Assembly (NCBI GenBank): GCA_900199555.1 | Contig: FZQZ01000005.1 | Coordinates: forward strand, 1-64,000 | Direction of reading: 5' to 3' | Origin: Prevotellaceae bacterium MN60 | Lineage (GTDB): Bacteria > Bacteroidota > Bacteroidia > Bacteroidales > Bacteroidaceae | Length of the DNA: 64,000 nt | Part shown: positions 27,573 through 38,780 of the stretch, one piece after another | Numbering within the stretch: position 1 is the first letter of the stretch | Layout of the letters: every line of letters starts with the position of its first letter | The notes under the pieces: generated by a model | Told to the model about the DNA's origin: nothing | Seen by the model: only the letters and a program-made list of their open reading frames with translations | The model's database searches: none | Made by a program: the position numbers and the translations under genes

Positions 27573-29228
27573 ATGATGAAACGTATTTCTTTATTGATAT
27601 TGGTGCTGGTAGGTGCAACGTATGCACATGCCTGCACCAATTTTATTGTAGGCAAGAAAGCCTCTGTTGATGGTTCTGTTATCTGCTCATACAATGCAGA
27701 CTCGTATGGTGCTTTTATGCGCTTGGTGCACTATCCAGCTGCTAAGCATCAGAAAGGAGATATGCGTAAGATTTATGAGTGGGATACCAATAAATATCTT
27801 GGTGAGATTCCTGAAGCCTCAGAGACCTATAATGTGGTAGGTAATATCAACGAGTGGCAGGTTACCATCGGTGAAACTACTTATGGCGGTCGTGAGGAGA
27901 TGGTTGACTCAACGGGCGTAATAGATTATGGTTCTTTGATTTATATTGCTCTGCAACGTTCAAAGACTGCACGCGAAGCTATTCAGATTATGACTTCTTT
28001 GACAGAGCAATATGGCTATTATTCAGAAGGTGAAACCTTTACTATCTGTGACCCCAATGAGGCATGGATTATGGAAATGCAAGGTTGTGGTCCTGACCGT
28101 GAAAAATCTAAAGAACGTGTAGTATGGGTAGCTCGTCGTATTCCAGACAATGCCATCTGTGGACATGCTAATCAAAGTCGTATTGGCCAATTCCCTTTGA
28201 AGGATAAAGAAAACGTATTATATTCTAAGAATGTGATTAAATATGCCCGTAAGATGGGTTGGTTCAGTGGTAAGGATGATGAGTTCTCTTGGAAGATGGC
28301 TTATGCCGCTCCCGACTTCTCTGGTCGTCGTATCTGTGATGCCCGTGTTTGGAGTTTCTTCAATCACCATGTAAAGGGCATGGATCGCTATCTGCCTTGG
28401 GCTTTGGGCAAGGATCCCGATGCAGAAGATATGCCTTTGTGGGTTGTTCCTCTCAAAAAACTGAGTGTTGCTGATATCATGCAAGATATGCGTGACCACT
28501 ATGAGGGTACACCATTAGCCATCGACTCTACGGATATCGGTGGAGGTATTTGGCAGATGCCATATCGTCCTACACCTTTGTATTATACAGTTGATGGCAA
28601 AAAATATTTCAATGAGCGTCCTACATCTACCCAACAAACCTCATGGTCTTTTGTTTCTCAGATGCGTTCATGGTTGCCTCGTGAGATGGGTGGCTGCTTC
28701 TGGTTTGGCAATGACGATGGCAATATGGTAGCATATACGCCAATATACTGTTCTATGACTCGTCTGCCAGAGTGTTACAATACACCTGGTGCTGATGATG
28801 TAACATTCAGTGACAAGAATGCTTACTGGGTAGAAAACTGGGTTAGTAATATGGTATATCCACGCTATTCATTGCTGTTCCCTTCTCTGAAGGAAGTGCG
28901 CGACTCTTTGCAGCATGCTTATTTCGAACAGCAACCTGCACTTGAGGCTAAGGTACGTAACATGCAACCTGCCGAGATGCAGCGTGCACTCAATGACTAT
29001 AGCGTAGAAAAGGCACAGCAAATGCTGGCTCGTTGGAAACAGCTCGCCTTCTATCTTGTAGTGAAATATAATGATATGATTGTGAAGCCAGAAGAAAATG
29101 GTCGCTTCAAACGTACACAATATGGATTGGGAGCTACTGTAAAGCGCCCTGGCTATCCAACCCCCTATGCTCGTCAAATCATTCAGCAGACGGGTGATCG
29201 TTATGCATTCCCTGAAGAAAAGAAATAA
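27573..29228 (+). CDS. C69 family dipeptidase
   Basis: About 551 residues. The signal peptide ends at AHA, so the mature protein begins with Cys21 in CTNFIVGKKA, the N-terminal nucleophile of peptidase family C69 (Ntn hydrolases). GSVICSYNADSYG and later NEAWIMEMQGCG are family-typical. Probably periplasmic and acting on dipeptides. The NhaD-like gene starts 37 nt downstream with no terminator between. Confidence 0.93.
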   Translation: MMKRISLLILVLVGATYAHACTNFIVGKKASVDGSVICSYNADSYGAFMRLVHYPAAKHQKGDMRKIYEWDTNKYLGEIPEASETYNVVGNINEWQVTIGETTYGGREEMVDSTGVIDYGSLIYIALQRSKTAREAIQIMTSLTEQYGYYSEGETFTICDPNEAWIMEMQGCGPDREKSKERVVWVARRIPDNAICGHANQSRIGQFPLKDKENVLYSKNVIKYARKMGWFSGKDDEFSWKMAYAAPDFSGRRICDARVWSFFNHHVKGMDRYLPWALGKDPDAEDMPLWVVPLKKLSVADIMQDMRDHYEGTPLAIDSTDIGGGIWQMPYRPTPLYYTVDGKKYFNERPTSTQQTSWSFVSQMRSWLPREMGGCFWFGNDDGNMVAYTPIYCSMTRLPECYNTPGADDVTFSDKNAYWVENWVSNMVYPRYSLLFPSLKEVRDSLQHAYFEQQPALEAKVRNMQPAEMQRALNDYSVEKAQQMLARWKQLAFYLVVKYNDMIVKPEENGRFKRTQYGLGATVKRPGYPTPYARQIIQQTGDRYAFPEEKK

Positions 29229-29265
29229 GATTATTCATTCCCCCAAATCGTAAATAGTCATTATT

Positions 29266-30639
29266 ATGTCTCTCATCATCGTAACCATGCTATTGTTGGC
29301 ATACCTGCTGATTGCCACTGGTCATCTTACTGGTGTCAACAAAGCAGCTATTGCCATGTTCTTGGGTACCATAGGCTGGGTGGTGTATGTTTGCTGGGGT
29401 GCCGACTTTGTGATGGCACAACACCCAGAAGAATACATCGAGTGGTTAGGAAGCACCGAACCCTCCAGTGATATGGTGAAGTTGTTCATCTGTGACAACG
29501 TGTTCTTGAAATATGTAGGTCGGGCTGCAGCCATTGTGCTGTTCCTGTTGGCTACGATGGCCAGTGTCGAGTTACTTAGTAATAATGGTTGCTTCGACTT
29601 TATTACCGAGTGGATCCGCACTCGCAGCTCTAAGCGCTTCCTGTGGGGTATTACATTTGTAACCTTCGCCTTATCTGCCAATCTTGACAACCTGACAACG
29701 GCTACCATGATGCTTGTCATCATGCATAACATCTTGCAGAATTCTCGTCAACGCATGTATGTCGGTTCGGCCATCGTACTGGCAGCCAACTGTGGTGGTT
29801 GTTTTACAGTGATCGGCGATCCTACTGGTTTGATATTGTGGGGACAAGGTTCTGTTACGGCTAGCCACTTCTCTGGCTATATGGGTATTCCTGCCTTTTT
29901 GGCATGGGTTGTACCAACTTATATGATAAGCCGTGAACTGCCTGAACGACTAGATACGGCTTGGAGTCCTTCTCCATATCGTGGTGATGATACGCGTCTG
30001 AATCGTTGGCAGCGTGTAGTGATGTTGATTGTTGGTATTGGTGGTTTGTGGTTTATCCCCACATTCCATAACATTACTAAGTTGGCTCCCTTCCTCGGTG
30101 CATCCTGTGTACTCAGCGTATTGTGGGTAGTCAATGAAGTTTTCAATCGTAAGTTGCTGAATGCTGACCAGATGACGCATCGTCGCATTCCCATGTCGTT
30201 GCAATATGGTGTCCTGCAGCAAGTCCTTTTCGTAACGGGTATCATGCTGGGCATGGGTGTTGTTGTTGAGACTGGTATATGGAATGAAGTCGCCAATTGG
30301 TTTGATACCTACCTTCCTGATGTATGGTTGATTGGTATTTGTGCTGGTTTCCTAAGTAGTATTGTAGACTCGTTTACCATCGCTATTTCAAATATCTCGC
30401 TCTACAGTGTTGGAGTAGGCGATATGGCAACCAATGGAGCTTATTGGAGTATCGTTGCCTATACTACTGCGGTAGGTGGTTGCTTGCTCTCGGTTGGTAG
30501 CGTATGCGGTCTGGCACTGATGCGTGCAGAGCATGTCAAATTCGGTTGGTATGTGAAGCACATGACATCAAAAGTGTTGCTTGGTTTTATCATCGGATAT
30601 ATAGCCCTTTGGCTTGAAGTAAATATCATGTCATTATAG
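29266..30639 (+). CDS. nhaD: Sodium:proton antiporter, NhaD type
   Basis: 457 residues with about 11-12 membrane segments. SANLDNLTTATMMLVIMHN and ANCGGCFTVIGDPTGLILWGQG match the NhaD/IT superfamily repeats with ion-binding Asp and Thr residues, and SSIVDSFTIAISNISLY is the second half. The predicted role is Na+/H+ exchange at the inner membrane. It is separated from the ATP synthase operon by a strong terminator. Confidence 0.88.
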   Translation: MSLIIVTMLLLAYLLIATGHLTGVNKAAIAMFLGTIGWVVYVCWGADFVMAQHPEEYIEWLGSTEPSSDMVKLFICDNVFLKYVGRAAAIVLFLLATMASVELLSNNGCFDFITEWIRTRSSKRFLWGITFVTFALSANLDNLTTATMMLVIMHNILQNSRQRMYVGSAIVLAANCGGCFTVIGDPTGLILWGQGSVTASHFSGYMGIPAFLAWVVPTYMISRELPERLDTAWSPSPYRGDDTRLNRWQRVVMLIVGIGGLWFIPTFHNITKLAPFLGASCVLSVLWVVNEVFNRKLLNADQMTHRRIPMSLQYGVLQQVLFVTGIMLGMGVVVETGIWNEVANWFDTYLPDVWLIGICAGFLSSIVDSFTIAISNISLYSVGVGDMATNGAYWSIVAYTTAVGGCLLSVGSVCGLALMRAEHVKFGWYVKHMTSKVLLGFIIGYIALWLEVNIMSL

Positions 30640-30669
30640 ACTTTTCTAGCCGATGACATCAATATATTG

Positions 30670-30718
30670 CAAAAAACAACATTTTCGAGACTTTCTCTCG
30701 GAAATGTTTTTTTTGTTG
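30670..30718 (+). terminator. Terminator after nhaD
   Basis: A long stem (CAACATTT, CGAGA, paired with TCTC, CGGAAATGTTTTTTTTGTTG) with an eight-T run in its right arm closes the nhaD transcript 30 nt after the stop. Confidence 0.75.
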
Positions 30719-30730
30719 CCGATTTTTTGT

Positions 30731-30738
30731 TATCTTTG
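30731..30738 (+). promoter_or_regulatory. ATP synthase operon -7 box
   Basis: TATCTTTG lies 60 nt before the atpD ATG and 13 nt after the terminator. The T-rich upstream stretch has TTTG at 30712-30715, with a spacer of 15 nt that is shorter than usual. Confidence 0.6.
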
Positions 30739-30776
30739 CATGCGCTATATACACACTATCTCTGAAACACTAATAA

Positions 30777-32324
<1,548 letters not shown>

Positions 32325-32326
32325 TT

Positions 32327-32361
32327 CTAGATCATCTAGCTTATCTAGAACCTCTAGAAAT
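32327..32361. repeat. CTAG-phased array between atpD and atpC
   Basis: CTAG starts at 32327, 32336, 32345 and 32354, an exact 9-nt period with five variable bases between. It begins 3 nt after the atpD stop, as the array after secA begins at its stop. Its function is unknown; a role in operon mRNA processing is one possibility. Confidence 0.65.
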
Positions 32362-32376
32362 TAAAACAATACAATT

Positions 32377-32628
32377 ATGTTACAGCTTAAGATAGTTTCT
32401 CCTGAAAAGATAGAGTTCGAGGGTGAGATAGAGAGCGTACTGGTACCAGGCAGTCTGGGACAGTTTGAGATTCTCATCAACCACGCACCTATCATCTCGT
32501 CGCTCGAAAAGGGTAAGGTGGTATACACATTACCTGGTGGCGAGAAGAAATCGCTCGAAATCAGTGGTGGTTTTGTGGAGGTGCAGAAAAATGTAGTAAG
32601 TCTCTGCGTAGAACTAGAAGAAGAATAG
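32377..32628 (+). CDS. atpC: F0F1 ATP synthase subunit epsilon (short form)
   Basis: Central-stalk subunit. 83 residues with only the N-terminal beta-sandwich (LKIVSPEKIEFEGEIESVLVPGSLGQFEILINHAPIIS). The C-terminal two-helix domain that inhibits ATP hydrolysis in E. coli (total about 135 residues) is absent, as is common in Bacteroidota. The frame is intact, so this is not a truncation. Confidence 0.95.
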   Translation: MLQLKIVSPEKIEFEGEIESVLVPGSLGQFEILINHAPIISSLEKGKVVYTLPGGEKKSLEISGGFVEVQKNVVSLCVELEEE

Positions 32629-32629
32629 A

Positions 32630-33019
32630 ATGGATCAAAGTGAATTGAAAAGCAAGGCAAGGGGCTATAGGACGGAGGTATATATCCTATCCATGCTGAT
32701 ATGGTTTGCCTTCAAGATATGGGGTGGTGAGTCTGTACAGACACCATCTGCTATCGGCGGCTTCTTCACGATATTTTTTTATGCTATAGATAGTTGGTTG
32801 TGGTATTGGGTGGCTTCGCGTCATCGAGACTTCATGCCATCTTTCTTCGCAGGTACCTCTGGGTTTCGTTTTCTGTTGGCTATAGCAATTTGTGCTATCT
32901 ATTATATGGTAGTCGGTAGCTCAGCCATGCTGACATTCCTGATGGTATTTCTGACTTACTATCTGGTGCTTTTGATACACCATAGTATCTTCTTTGTGAG
33001 AATATCCAATCGTTTATAA
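32630..33019 (+). CDS. Small membrane protein in ATP synthase operon, AtpI/AtpZ position
   Basis: 129 residues with about four membrane segments and short charged ends. It starts 2 nt after atpC and precedes atpB, where other operons carry atpI or atpZ. Sequence similarity to AtpI is not evident to me; position alone suggests a role in c-ring assembly or ion supply. Confidence 0.7.
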   Translation: MDQSELKSKARGYRTEVYILSMLIWFAFKIWGGESVQTPSAIGGFFTIFFYAIDSWLWYWVASRHRDFMPSFFAGTSGFRFLLAIAICAIYYMVVGSSAMLTFLMVFLTYYLVLLIHHSIFFVRISNRL

Positions 33020-33042
33020 CGAGTTTAAAGTTAACGTATTAG

Positions 33043-34086
33043 ATGAAACAATTAAAGTCAATATGTCTCTTGCTGATGATGGCAATGATGCCTCTGTCAA
33101 TGTTGGCTACTGAGGAGCAGAAGGAAGAGTCTCTGAATATTTCGGAGATAGTTCTTGAGCACCTCTCCGACTCCTACGAATGGCACATTGCTACCTACGA
33201 GGGTAAGCACATCGGTTTTCCGTTGCCTATCATCATTAGGAGTTCACAGACTGGTGAGTGGCACTTCTGCACGGAGCACTCTCTGCCTAAGGGCTTCTTC
33301 TTCAATCCTGAAGCCCATGGCAAGATTTACGAGCAGATGGCTGATGGCACTACAGAGCGTCCACTGGATCTGAGCATTACCCGTAATGTATTGCAGATTT
33401 GGATTGTGGTAGCTGTGCTGTTGGTTGTTTTCCTCAGTTGTGCTCGCTGGTATAAGAAACGTGACAAGACAAGCAACGCGCCTAAAGGATTTGTGGGTGC
33501 CATAGAGTTGCTGGTAATGATGATTAACGATGATGTCATCAAGGCATCTATCGGTGAGAAGCATTACAAGCCCTATGCTCCCTATCTCCTCACGGTGTTC
33601 TTCTTTATCCTTGTTACCAACCTCTTGGGCTTGCTTCCTATCTTCCCTGGTGGTTCTAATGTAACGGGTAATATCAACATCACGTTCTTCTTGGCCTTCT
33701 GCACCTTCTTGGCTATCAACTTGTTTGGTAACAAAGAGTATTGGAAGGATATCTTCTGGCCTAATGTGCCTATTTTCTTGAAGGCAATTCCTCTGATGCC
33801 AGTAATCGAACTCTTTGGTGTATTCACCAAGCCCTTTGCACTGATGATTCGTCTTTTTGCCAACATGATGGCAGGTCACGCAATGATACTTAGTTTCAGT
33901 TGTGTGATTTTCTTGGGATGGACATTAGGTGTTGGTATGGGTATTGGTTTGAACTTGTTCAGTCTCGTAATGTTGCTGTTCATGAATGCCCTTGAGTTAC
34001 TGGTAGCCTTTGTTCAGGCCTACGTGTTCACCATGTTGAGTGCCGTGTTCATTGGTTTGGCTCATCAGGAACACCATGAGGAGTAA
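33043..34086 (+). CDS. atpB: F0F1 ATP synthase subunit a, with N-terminal extension
   Basis: Ion-channel half of F0. 347 residues, longer than the E. coli protein because of a signal peptide and a periplasmic extension of about 110 residues before the first conserved helix, common in the phylum. The essential Arg lies in FALMIRLFANMMAGH, and the C-terminal FVQAYVFTMLSAVFIGLA is conserved. Confidence 0.96.
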   Translation: MKQLKSICLLLMMAMMPLSMLATEEQKEESLNISEIVLEHLSDSYEWHIATYEGKHIGFPLPIIIRSSQTGEWHFCTEHSLPKGFFFNPEAHGKIYEQMADGTTERPLDLSITRNVLQIWIVVAVLLVVFLSCARWYKKRDKTSNAPKGFVGAIELLVMMINDDVIKASIGEKHYKPYAPYLLTVFFFILVTNLLGLLPIFPGGSNVTGNINITFFLAFCTFLAINLFGNKEYWKDIFWPNVPIFLKAIPLMPVIELFGVFTKPFALMIRLFANMMAGHAMILSFSCVIFLGWTLGVGMGIGLNLFSLVMLLFMNALELLVAFVQAYVFTMLSAVFIGLAHQEHHEE

Positions 34087-34137
34087 TGTTCATTAACTCC
34101 ATAAAATGAAAATCTATTTATAATATTAATAACTTAA

Positions 34138-34395
<258 letters not shown>

Positions 34396-34407
34396 ATAGA
34401 ATAGCAA

Positions 34408-34920
34408 ATGGATTTCACTCAATTACCATCCATCCTGACGCCTGATCTGGGACTCCTGTTCTGGATGATGCTTGCGTTCTTGGTGGTCTTTGGGCTCCTT
34501 GCGAAATTCGGTTTCCCCGCTATTACCAATATGGTTGATGAGCGCAACCGATACATCGACGATAGTCTGCGCAAGGCTCATGAGGCCGAAGAGCGTTTGG
34601 CCAATATCCAGCAGGAAGGTGAATCCATCTTGCAGGAGGCACGCGAGAAACAGGCTCAGATACTGAAGGAAGCCGCCGAGTCGCGCGACGCTATTGTCGA
34701 GCAGGCTCAACAGAAGGCACGCACCGAGGGTGCTCGCTTGTTGGAAGAAGCGCGAGCTGCTATCGAACAGGAGAAGAAGGCTGCCATTGCCGACATCCGT
34801 CAGCAGGTTGCTACCCTTAGTGTTGATATTGCCGAGAAGGTACTTCGTCAGAACCTCCGTGACGATAAGTCGCAGATGGATTTGATTGACCGTATGCTGG
34901 ATGGCGCTACTGCTAATTAA
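34408..34920 (+). CDS. atpF: F0F1 ATP synthase subunit b
   Basis: Peripheral stalk subunit. 170 residues: one N-terminal membrane helix (about 13-33) and a long charged coiled coil (about 45-160) rich in Glu, Gln and Ala. It lies between atpE (12-nt gap) and atpH (15-nt gap). Confidence 0.96.
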   Translation: MDFTQLPSILTPDLGLLFWMMLAFLVVFGLLAKFGFPAITNMVDERNRYIDDSLRKAHEAEERLANIQQEGESILQEAREKQAQILKEAAESRDAIVEQAQQKARTEGARLLEEARAAIEQEKKAAIADIRQQVATLSVDIAEKVLRQNLRDDKSQMDLIDRMLDGATAN

Positions 34921-34935
34921 TAAAGGTATACGCGT

Positions 34936-35472
34936 ATGGATATCGGAGTAATATCTACGAGATATGCAAGGGCCCTCTTGAAGAGTGCTACTGACGCCAA
35001 GCTCGAGGAACAGGTCTATCAAGAGATGATGACGCTGGCCAAGAGCTATATGGATGTGCCCGAGCTTCGTCAGACCATCGACAATCCCATGCTCGACAAG
35101 GACAAGAAGCAGACGCTGCTCGAGACTGCCGCAGGCGGTGCTACGAGCGAGTTAATGCGCACCTTCATCGCTCTCGTGCTGAAGGAAGACCGCGAGAACA
35201 TGGTGCAGTTCATGGCCTACTCGTATGTCACGCTTTACCGCAAGCAGAAGAACGTCATTCGTGGCAAACTCACCACTGCTGCACGTGTATCTCCTGAGAC
35301 AGAACAGAAGATGCGCCAGATGGTGGAGAGCATGACTCAAGGTACTGTAGAGTTTGAGACCGAGGTAAATCCCGATATCATCGGTGGTTTTATTCTCGAA
35401 TACGACACTTTCCGCATGGATGCTAGTGTTAAGTCGAAGCTCAACAATATTCTTAACACCTTGAAAAAGTAA
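34936..35472 (+). CDS. atpH: F0F1 ATP synthase subunit delta
   Basis: Joins the stalk to the top of F1. 178 residues, opening ISTRYARALLKSATDAK (helical N-terminal domain) and ending with GGFILEYDTFRMDASVKSKLNNI, the conserved C-terminal OSCP-type segment. atpA follows after 27 nt of A-rich sequence. Confidence 0.95.
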   Translation: MDIGVISTRYARALLKSATDAKLEEQVYQEMMTLAKSYMDVPELRQTIDNPMLDKDKKQTLLETAAGGATSELMRTFIALVLKEDRENMVQFMAYSYVTLYRKQKNVIRGKLTTAARVSPETEQKMRQMVESMTQGTVEFETEVNPDIIGGFILEYDTFRMDASVKSKLNNILNTLKK

Positions 35473-35499
35473 AAAGGTAAAAAAGTAAAAAGTAAAACA

Positions 35500-37086
35500 A
35501 TGTCAGATAAAATTAAACCAAGCGAAGTCAGTCAGGTGCTGCTCGACCAGCTGAAAGGTATCTCTGATGCCGAACAGTTCGATGAGGTAGGTACTGTGCT
35601 CACCGTCAGCGATGGTGTGGCTCGTATCTATGGTCTGCGCAATGCAGAGGCCAACGAATTGTTGGAGTTCGAGAACGGCACGATGGCTATCGTGATGAAC
35701 CTGGAGGAAGACAACGTAGGTTGTGTGCTCCTCGGCACCACGTCGGGCATCAAGGAGGGCATGGTTGTAAAGCGTACTAAGCGTATCGCCTCTATCCGTG
35801 TCAACGACAATATGCTCGGTCGTGTCATCAATCCGCTCGGACAGGCTGTCGACGGTAAGGGCGACATCGACCTCACTGACGCTTTCGAGATGCCTCTGGA
35901 CCGTAAGGCTCCAGGTGTTATCTATCGTCAGCCCGTGAAGGAACCCTTGCAGACAGGTCTGAAAGCTATCGACTCGATGATTCCTATCGGTCGCGGACAG
36001 CGTGAGCTGATTATTGGTGACCGTCAGACGGGTAAGACAGCCATTGCTGTTGATACCATCATCAATCAGAAGAGTTTCTATGAGGCAGGCAAGCCCGTTT
36101 ACTGTATCTATGTAGCTATCGGCCAGAAGGCTTCTACCGTTGCCACACTTGTACAGACGCTCAAGGAGCATGGTGCTATGCCTTATACTATTGTTGTAGC
36201 TGCTACTGCTGCTGATCCTGCTGCTATGCAGTATTACGCACCATTTGCCGGTGCTGCTATCGGTGAGTACTTCCGCGACCGTGGTCTGCCCGCATTGGTT
36301 GTCTATGACGACCTGTCAAAGCAGGCTGTTGCCTATCGTGAGGTATCTCTGATTCTGCGCCGTCCTTCTGGTCGTGAGGCATATCCTGGTGATGTGTTCT
36401 ATCTGCACTCTCGTCTGTTGGAGCGTGCTGCTAAGATGAACGAACAGCAGGAAGTTGCTGAGCAGATGAACGACCTGCCCGAATGTATGAAGGGCCATGT
36501 TAAGGGTGGTGGTTCACTCACCGCTCTTCCTATCATCGAAACTCAGGCAGGTGACGTATCAGCATACATCCCCACGAACGTGATTTCTATTACCGATGGT
36601 CAGATCTTCTTGGAGTCAGACCTCTTCAACCAGGGCTTCCGTCCTGCCATCAACGTAGGTATCTCCGTATCTCGTGTAGGTGGTTCGGCACAGATTAAGT
36701 CTATGAAGAAGGTGGCTGGTACACTGAAGATTGACCAGGCACAGTATCGTGAGCTCGAGGCCTTCTCTAAGTTCTCTAGTGATATGGATGCTGTGACTGC
36801 CATGACGCTCGACCGTGGTCGTAAGAACAATCAGCTTCTTATCCAGCCTCAGTATAGCCCTATGCCCGTTGGTGAGCAGGTAGCTATCCTCTACTGTGGT
36901 GTCCATGGATTGATGCGCGAGGTACCCATTGATAAGGTTCGTGAGTGTCAGACAGCATTCCTCGACAAGTTGCGCTCTTCTGCTCCCGAGGTTATTGAGA
37001 CCTTGGCTGCTGGTAAGATTGACGACGCCACTACTCAGAAGATCGAGGCAGTTATGGCCGACATCGCAGGAACATACAAAGCTTAG
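35500..37086 (+). CDS. atpA: F0F1 ATP synthase subunit alpha
   Basis: Regulatory nucleotide-binding subunit of F1. 528 residues with P-loop [15 protein letters not shown], the family signature [17 protein letters not shown], and a C-terminal helical domain. atpG starts 6 nt after the stop. Confidence 0.98.
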   Translation: MSDKIKPSEVSQVLLDQLKGISDAEQFDEVGTVLTVSDGVARIYGLRNAEANELLEFENGTMAIVMNLEEDNVGCVLLGTTSGIKEGMVVKRTKRIASIRVNDNMLGRVINPLGQAVDGKGDIDLTDAFEMPLDRKAPGVIYRQPVKEPLQTGLKAIDSMIPIGRGQRELIIGDRQTGKTAIAVDTIINQKSFYEAGKPVYCIYVAIGQKASTVATLVQTLKEHGAMPYTIVVAATAADPAAMQYYAPFAGAAIGEYFRDRGLPALVVYDDLSKQAVAYREVSLILRRPSGREAYPGDVFYLHSRLLERAAKMNEQQEVAEQMNDLPECMKGHVKGGGSLTALPIIETQAGDVSAYIPTNVISITDGQIFLESDLFNQGFRPAINVGISVSRVGGSAQIKSMKKVAGTLKIDQAQYRELEAFSKFSSDMDAVTAMTLDRGRKNNQLLIQPQYSPMPVGEQVAILYCGVHGLMREVPIDKVRECQTAFLDKLRSSAPEVIETLAAGKIDDATTQKIEAVMADIAGTYKA

Positions 37087-37092
37087 TAGCCT

Positions 37093-38061
37093 ATGCCCAG
37101 CCTGAAAGAAATTAAAGGTCGCATCGCTTCGGTCAACAGCACACGCAAGATAACCTCTGCTATGAAGATGGTTGCTTCATCAAAGCTCCATCATGCGCAG
37201 ATGGCTATCCAGAATATGCTGCCCTACGAGACGATGCTCGAGCATATCCTCAAGTCGTTCCTCGCTTCTGAGGCCGAGGCACAGACCGTCTTCGACCAGG
37301 AGCGTCCCGTTAAGCGTGTGGCGCTGGTCGTATTCTCTAGCAATTCATCGCTCTGTGGTGGCTTTAACGCTAACGTTATCAAGCTGATGCAGCGTACTGT
37401 TGAAGCCTATGAGCAAGAGCTGGGAAAGGGTAGTGTAGAGGTCTGGCCTATTGGTCGTAAGGTGGCTGAAAAGGCTCGCAAGTTGGGGTATGATGTCAAG
37501 GGCGACTATGCTTCACTCATCGACCATCCTGGTGTTCATGAGTGTATTGAGATTGCTATGGAGCTGGGACGTCAGTTTGCTACAGGCGAGGTGGATCGTG
37601 TAGAGTTGCTCTACCACCACTTCAAGAGTGCAGGCTCTCAGATTCTCACCAATAAGCAGTTCCTGCCCATTGACCTCGAATCCGAACTAGAGCGTGACCA
37701 CGAGCGCGACCTTACCTCTAATGTTGTTACGAAGAAGGCACAGGACTACCTGCGCAAGAATCGTCGCAAGAAGAACAATGAGGATGGCGAGGCAGCCCCA
37801 CTCAACGACAACTTCATTGTAGAGCCCGATATGAATACCGTGCTTTCGAAGTTGCTTCCCAAGATGGGCCACCTGATGCTCTATACCGCTTTGCTCGATA
37901 GCATTGCTTCTGAGCATGCCGCTCGTATGGTAGCTATGCAGACTGCTACGGATAATGCCGATGAGCTGTTGCGTCAGCTGAACCTACAGTACAACAAGAG
38001 TCGCCAGCAGGCTATCACCTCTGAGTTGCTCGATATTGTAGGTGGTTCGGTCAACAACTAA
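37093..38061 (+). CDS. atpG: F0F1 ATP synthase subunit gamma
   Basis: Central rotor shaft. 322 residues, opening SLKEIKGRIASVNSTRKITSAMKMVA and ending with the long helix ARMVAMQTATDNADELL and LNLQYNKSRQQAITSELLDIVGG. The extra length over E. coli (about 287) comes mainly from a basic, polar stretch at about 212-250 (KNRRKKNNEDGE). It is last in the operon, followed by a strong terminator. Confidence 0.97.
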   Translation: MPSLKEIKGRIASVNSTRKITSAMKMVASSKLHHAQMAIQNMLPYETMLEHILKSFLASEAEAQTVFDQERPVKRVALVVFSSNSSLCGGFNANVIKLMQRTVEAYEQELGKGSVEVWPIGRKVAEKARKLGYDVKGDYASLIDHPGVHECIEIAMELGRQFATGEVDRVELLYHHFKSAGSQILTNKQFLPIDLESELERDHERDLTSNVVTKKAQDYLRKNRRKKNNEDGEAAPLNDNFIVEPDMNTVLSKLLPKMGHLMLYTALLDSIASEHAARMVAMQTATDNADELLRQLNLQYNKSRQQAITSELLDIVGGSVNN

Positions 38062-38084
38062 TATCGCATTTACAAGATAAAAAA

Positions 38085-38120
38085 GACCTGGTGTTATTTA
38101 TGGCACTAGGTTTTTTTTTT
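38085..38120 (+). terminator. Terminator of the ATP synthase operon
   Basis: ACCTGGTG pairs with CACTAGGT around a 10-nt loop, followed by ten T. It starts 24 nt after the atpG stop. Confidence 0.85.
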
Positions 38121-38121
38121 G

Positions 38122-38237
38122 TCGCTCTCTCCGCCTCCTGTTCCTGCTACTGCTCTCGCTTTCGCAGCTCCCTGTTCCCGCTGGTTTTCCATCGGGCCTC
38201 TCTATGGTTTTTCCTTAAATTTCATATCTTACAGAAA
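38122..38237. other. Pyrimidine-rich non-coding stretch before element copy 1
   Basis: No gene, promoter or convincing hairpin. The first 80 bases are strongly C/T-rich on the plus strand, with repeated CTGCT, CTCGCT and TGTTCC words, then AT-rich up to the element boundary. Confidence 0.5.
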
Positions 38238-38307
38238 ATTTTTGCTTGAAATAAGTCTTCACCTTCACGCGTATCGTGCTATCCCATAGTGCAATACGCG
38301 TGAATAG
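38238..38307 (+). repeat. Left TIR of copy 1, folds as a hairpin
   Basis: Outer part GCTTGAAATAAGTCTTCACC, then an internal hairpin with arms TTCACGCGTAT and ATACGCGTGAA, extended inward by GTGCTAT with ATAGTGC (two G-T pairs), loop CCC. Confidence 0.8.
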
Positions 38308-38323
38308 TGTTTTTCGGTGAATA

Positions 38324-38449
38324 CACCACGTAAGATTTGGTGCGTGGCGTATATCATTTTTTCTATGCCACGCACGGATTTTTCTATGGCATATACTGAA
38401 CTGTACATGGCGTATTCAAAATTGAATATGGCGTATACATTCCGAAGAT
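38324..38449 (+). repeat. 21-nt tandem units, family B, copy 1
   Basis: Six contiguous units of exactly 21 nt, five of them starting TGGC or TGCC. Common core TGGCRTATWC, the rest variable. One unit (38366) carries the core in a different form (TGCCACGCAC). Confidence 0.8.
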
Positions 38450-38462
38450 TGAAAGGGGTAAG

Positions 38463-38572
38463 AACGGAGCCACTTTAGCACTGGAATAATGCCTATTTTG
38501 AATACCAATAGTGCCACTTTTACTATGCTAGATAGCAACTTTTCCGATGCTAGATAGCCTCCGTTCTGACTC
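38463..38572 (-). repeat. 22-nt tandem units, family C, copy 1 (inverted relative to copy 2)
   Basis: Five contiguous units of exactly 22 nt, with shared starts AATA, AATAG, TAGATAGC and shared CCACTTT/CAACTTTT cores. In copy 2 the matching sequence (62133-62242) is in the opposite orientation. Confidence 0.8.
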
Positions 38573-38602
38573 TACGAAAAGTTTATTTCAAAAATCATCT
38601 AA

Positions 38603-38624
38603 CCTTCCCCCACTGGGGGAGGAA
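38603..38624. repeat. GC-rich palindrome, copy 1
   Basis: CCTTCCCCC and GGGGGAGG arms with an ACT loop. Its reverse complement matches the copy 2 palindrome and the flanking GGTTAG. Confidence 0.7.
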
Positions 38625-38644
38625 TTTATACACAGCTAACATTC

Positions 38645-38732
38645 GAATAGTTTGACGACACTTTACGGATAGTTTGACGGCATAATTCTCCGAGTATTTA
38701 CGCATAATTCTCTTTGAATTTACGCATAATAC
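38645..38732 (+). repeat. 22-nt tandem units, family E, copy 1
   Basis: Four contiguous 22-nt units. Units 1-2 share ATAGTTTGACG, units 2-4 share GCATAAT near the end, and units 3-4 share TTTACGCATAAT. Two units of this family appear inverted outside copy 2, at 62535-62576. Confidence 0.75.
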
Positions 38733-38780
38733 TTTTAGCTCTCTGAATTAACTATATTCAGCGATGAATACAGCTGTTTC

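Noticed and set aside
32377..32628. atpC as a truncated pseudogene
   Set aside because: The frame ends cleanly 2 nt before the next gene, and the short epsilon without the C-terminal helices is usual in Bacteroidota.
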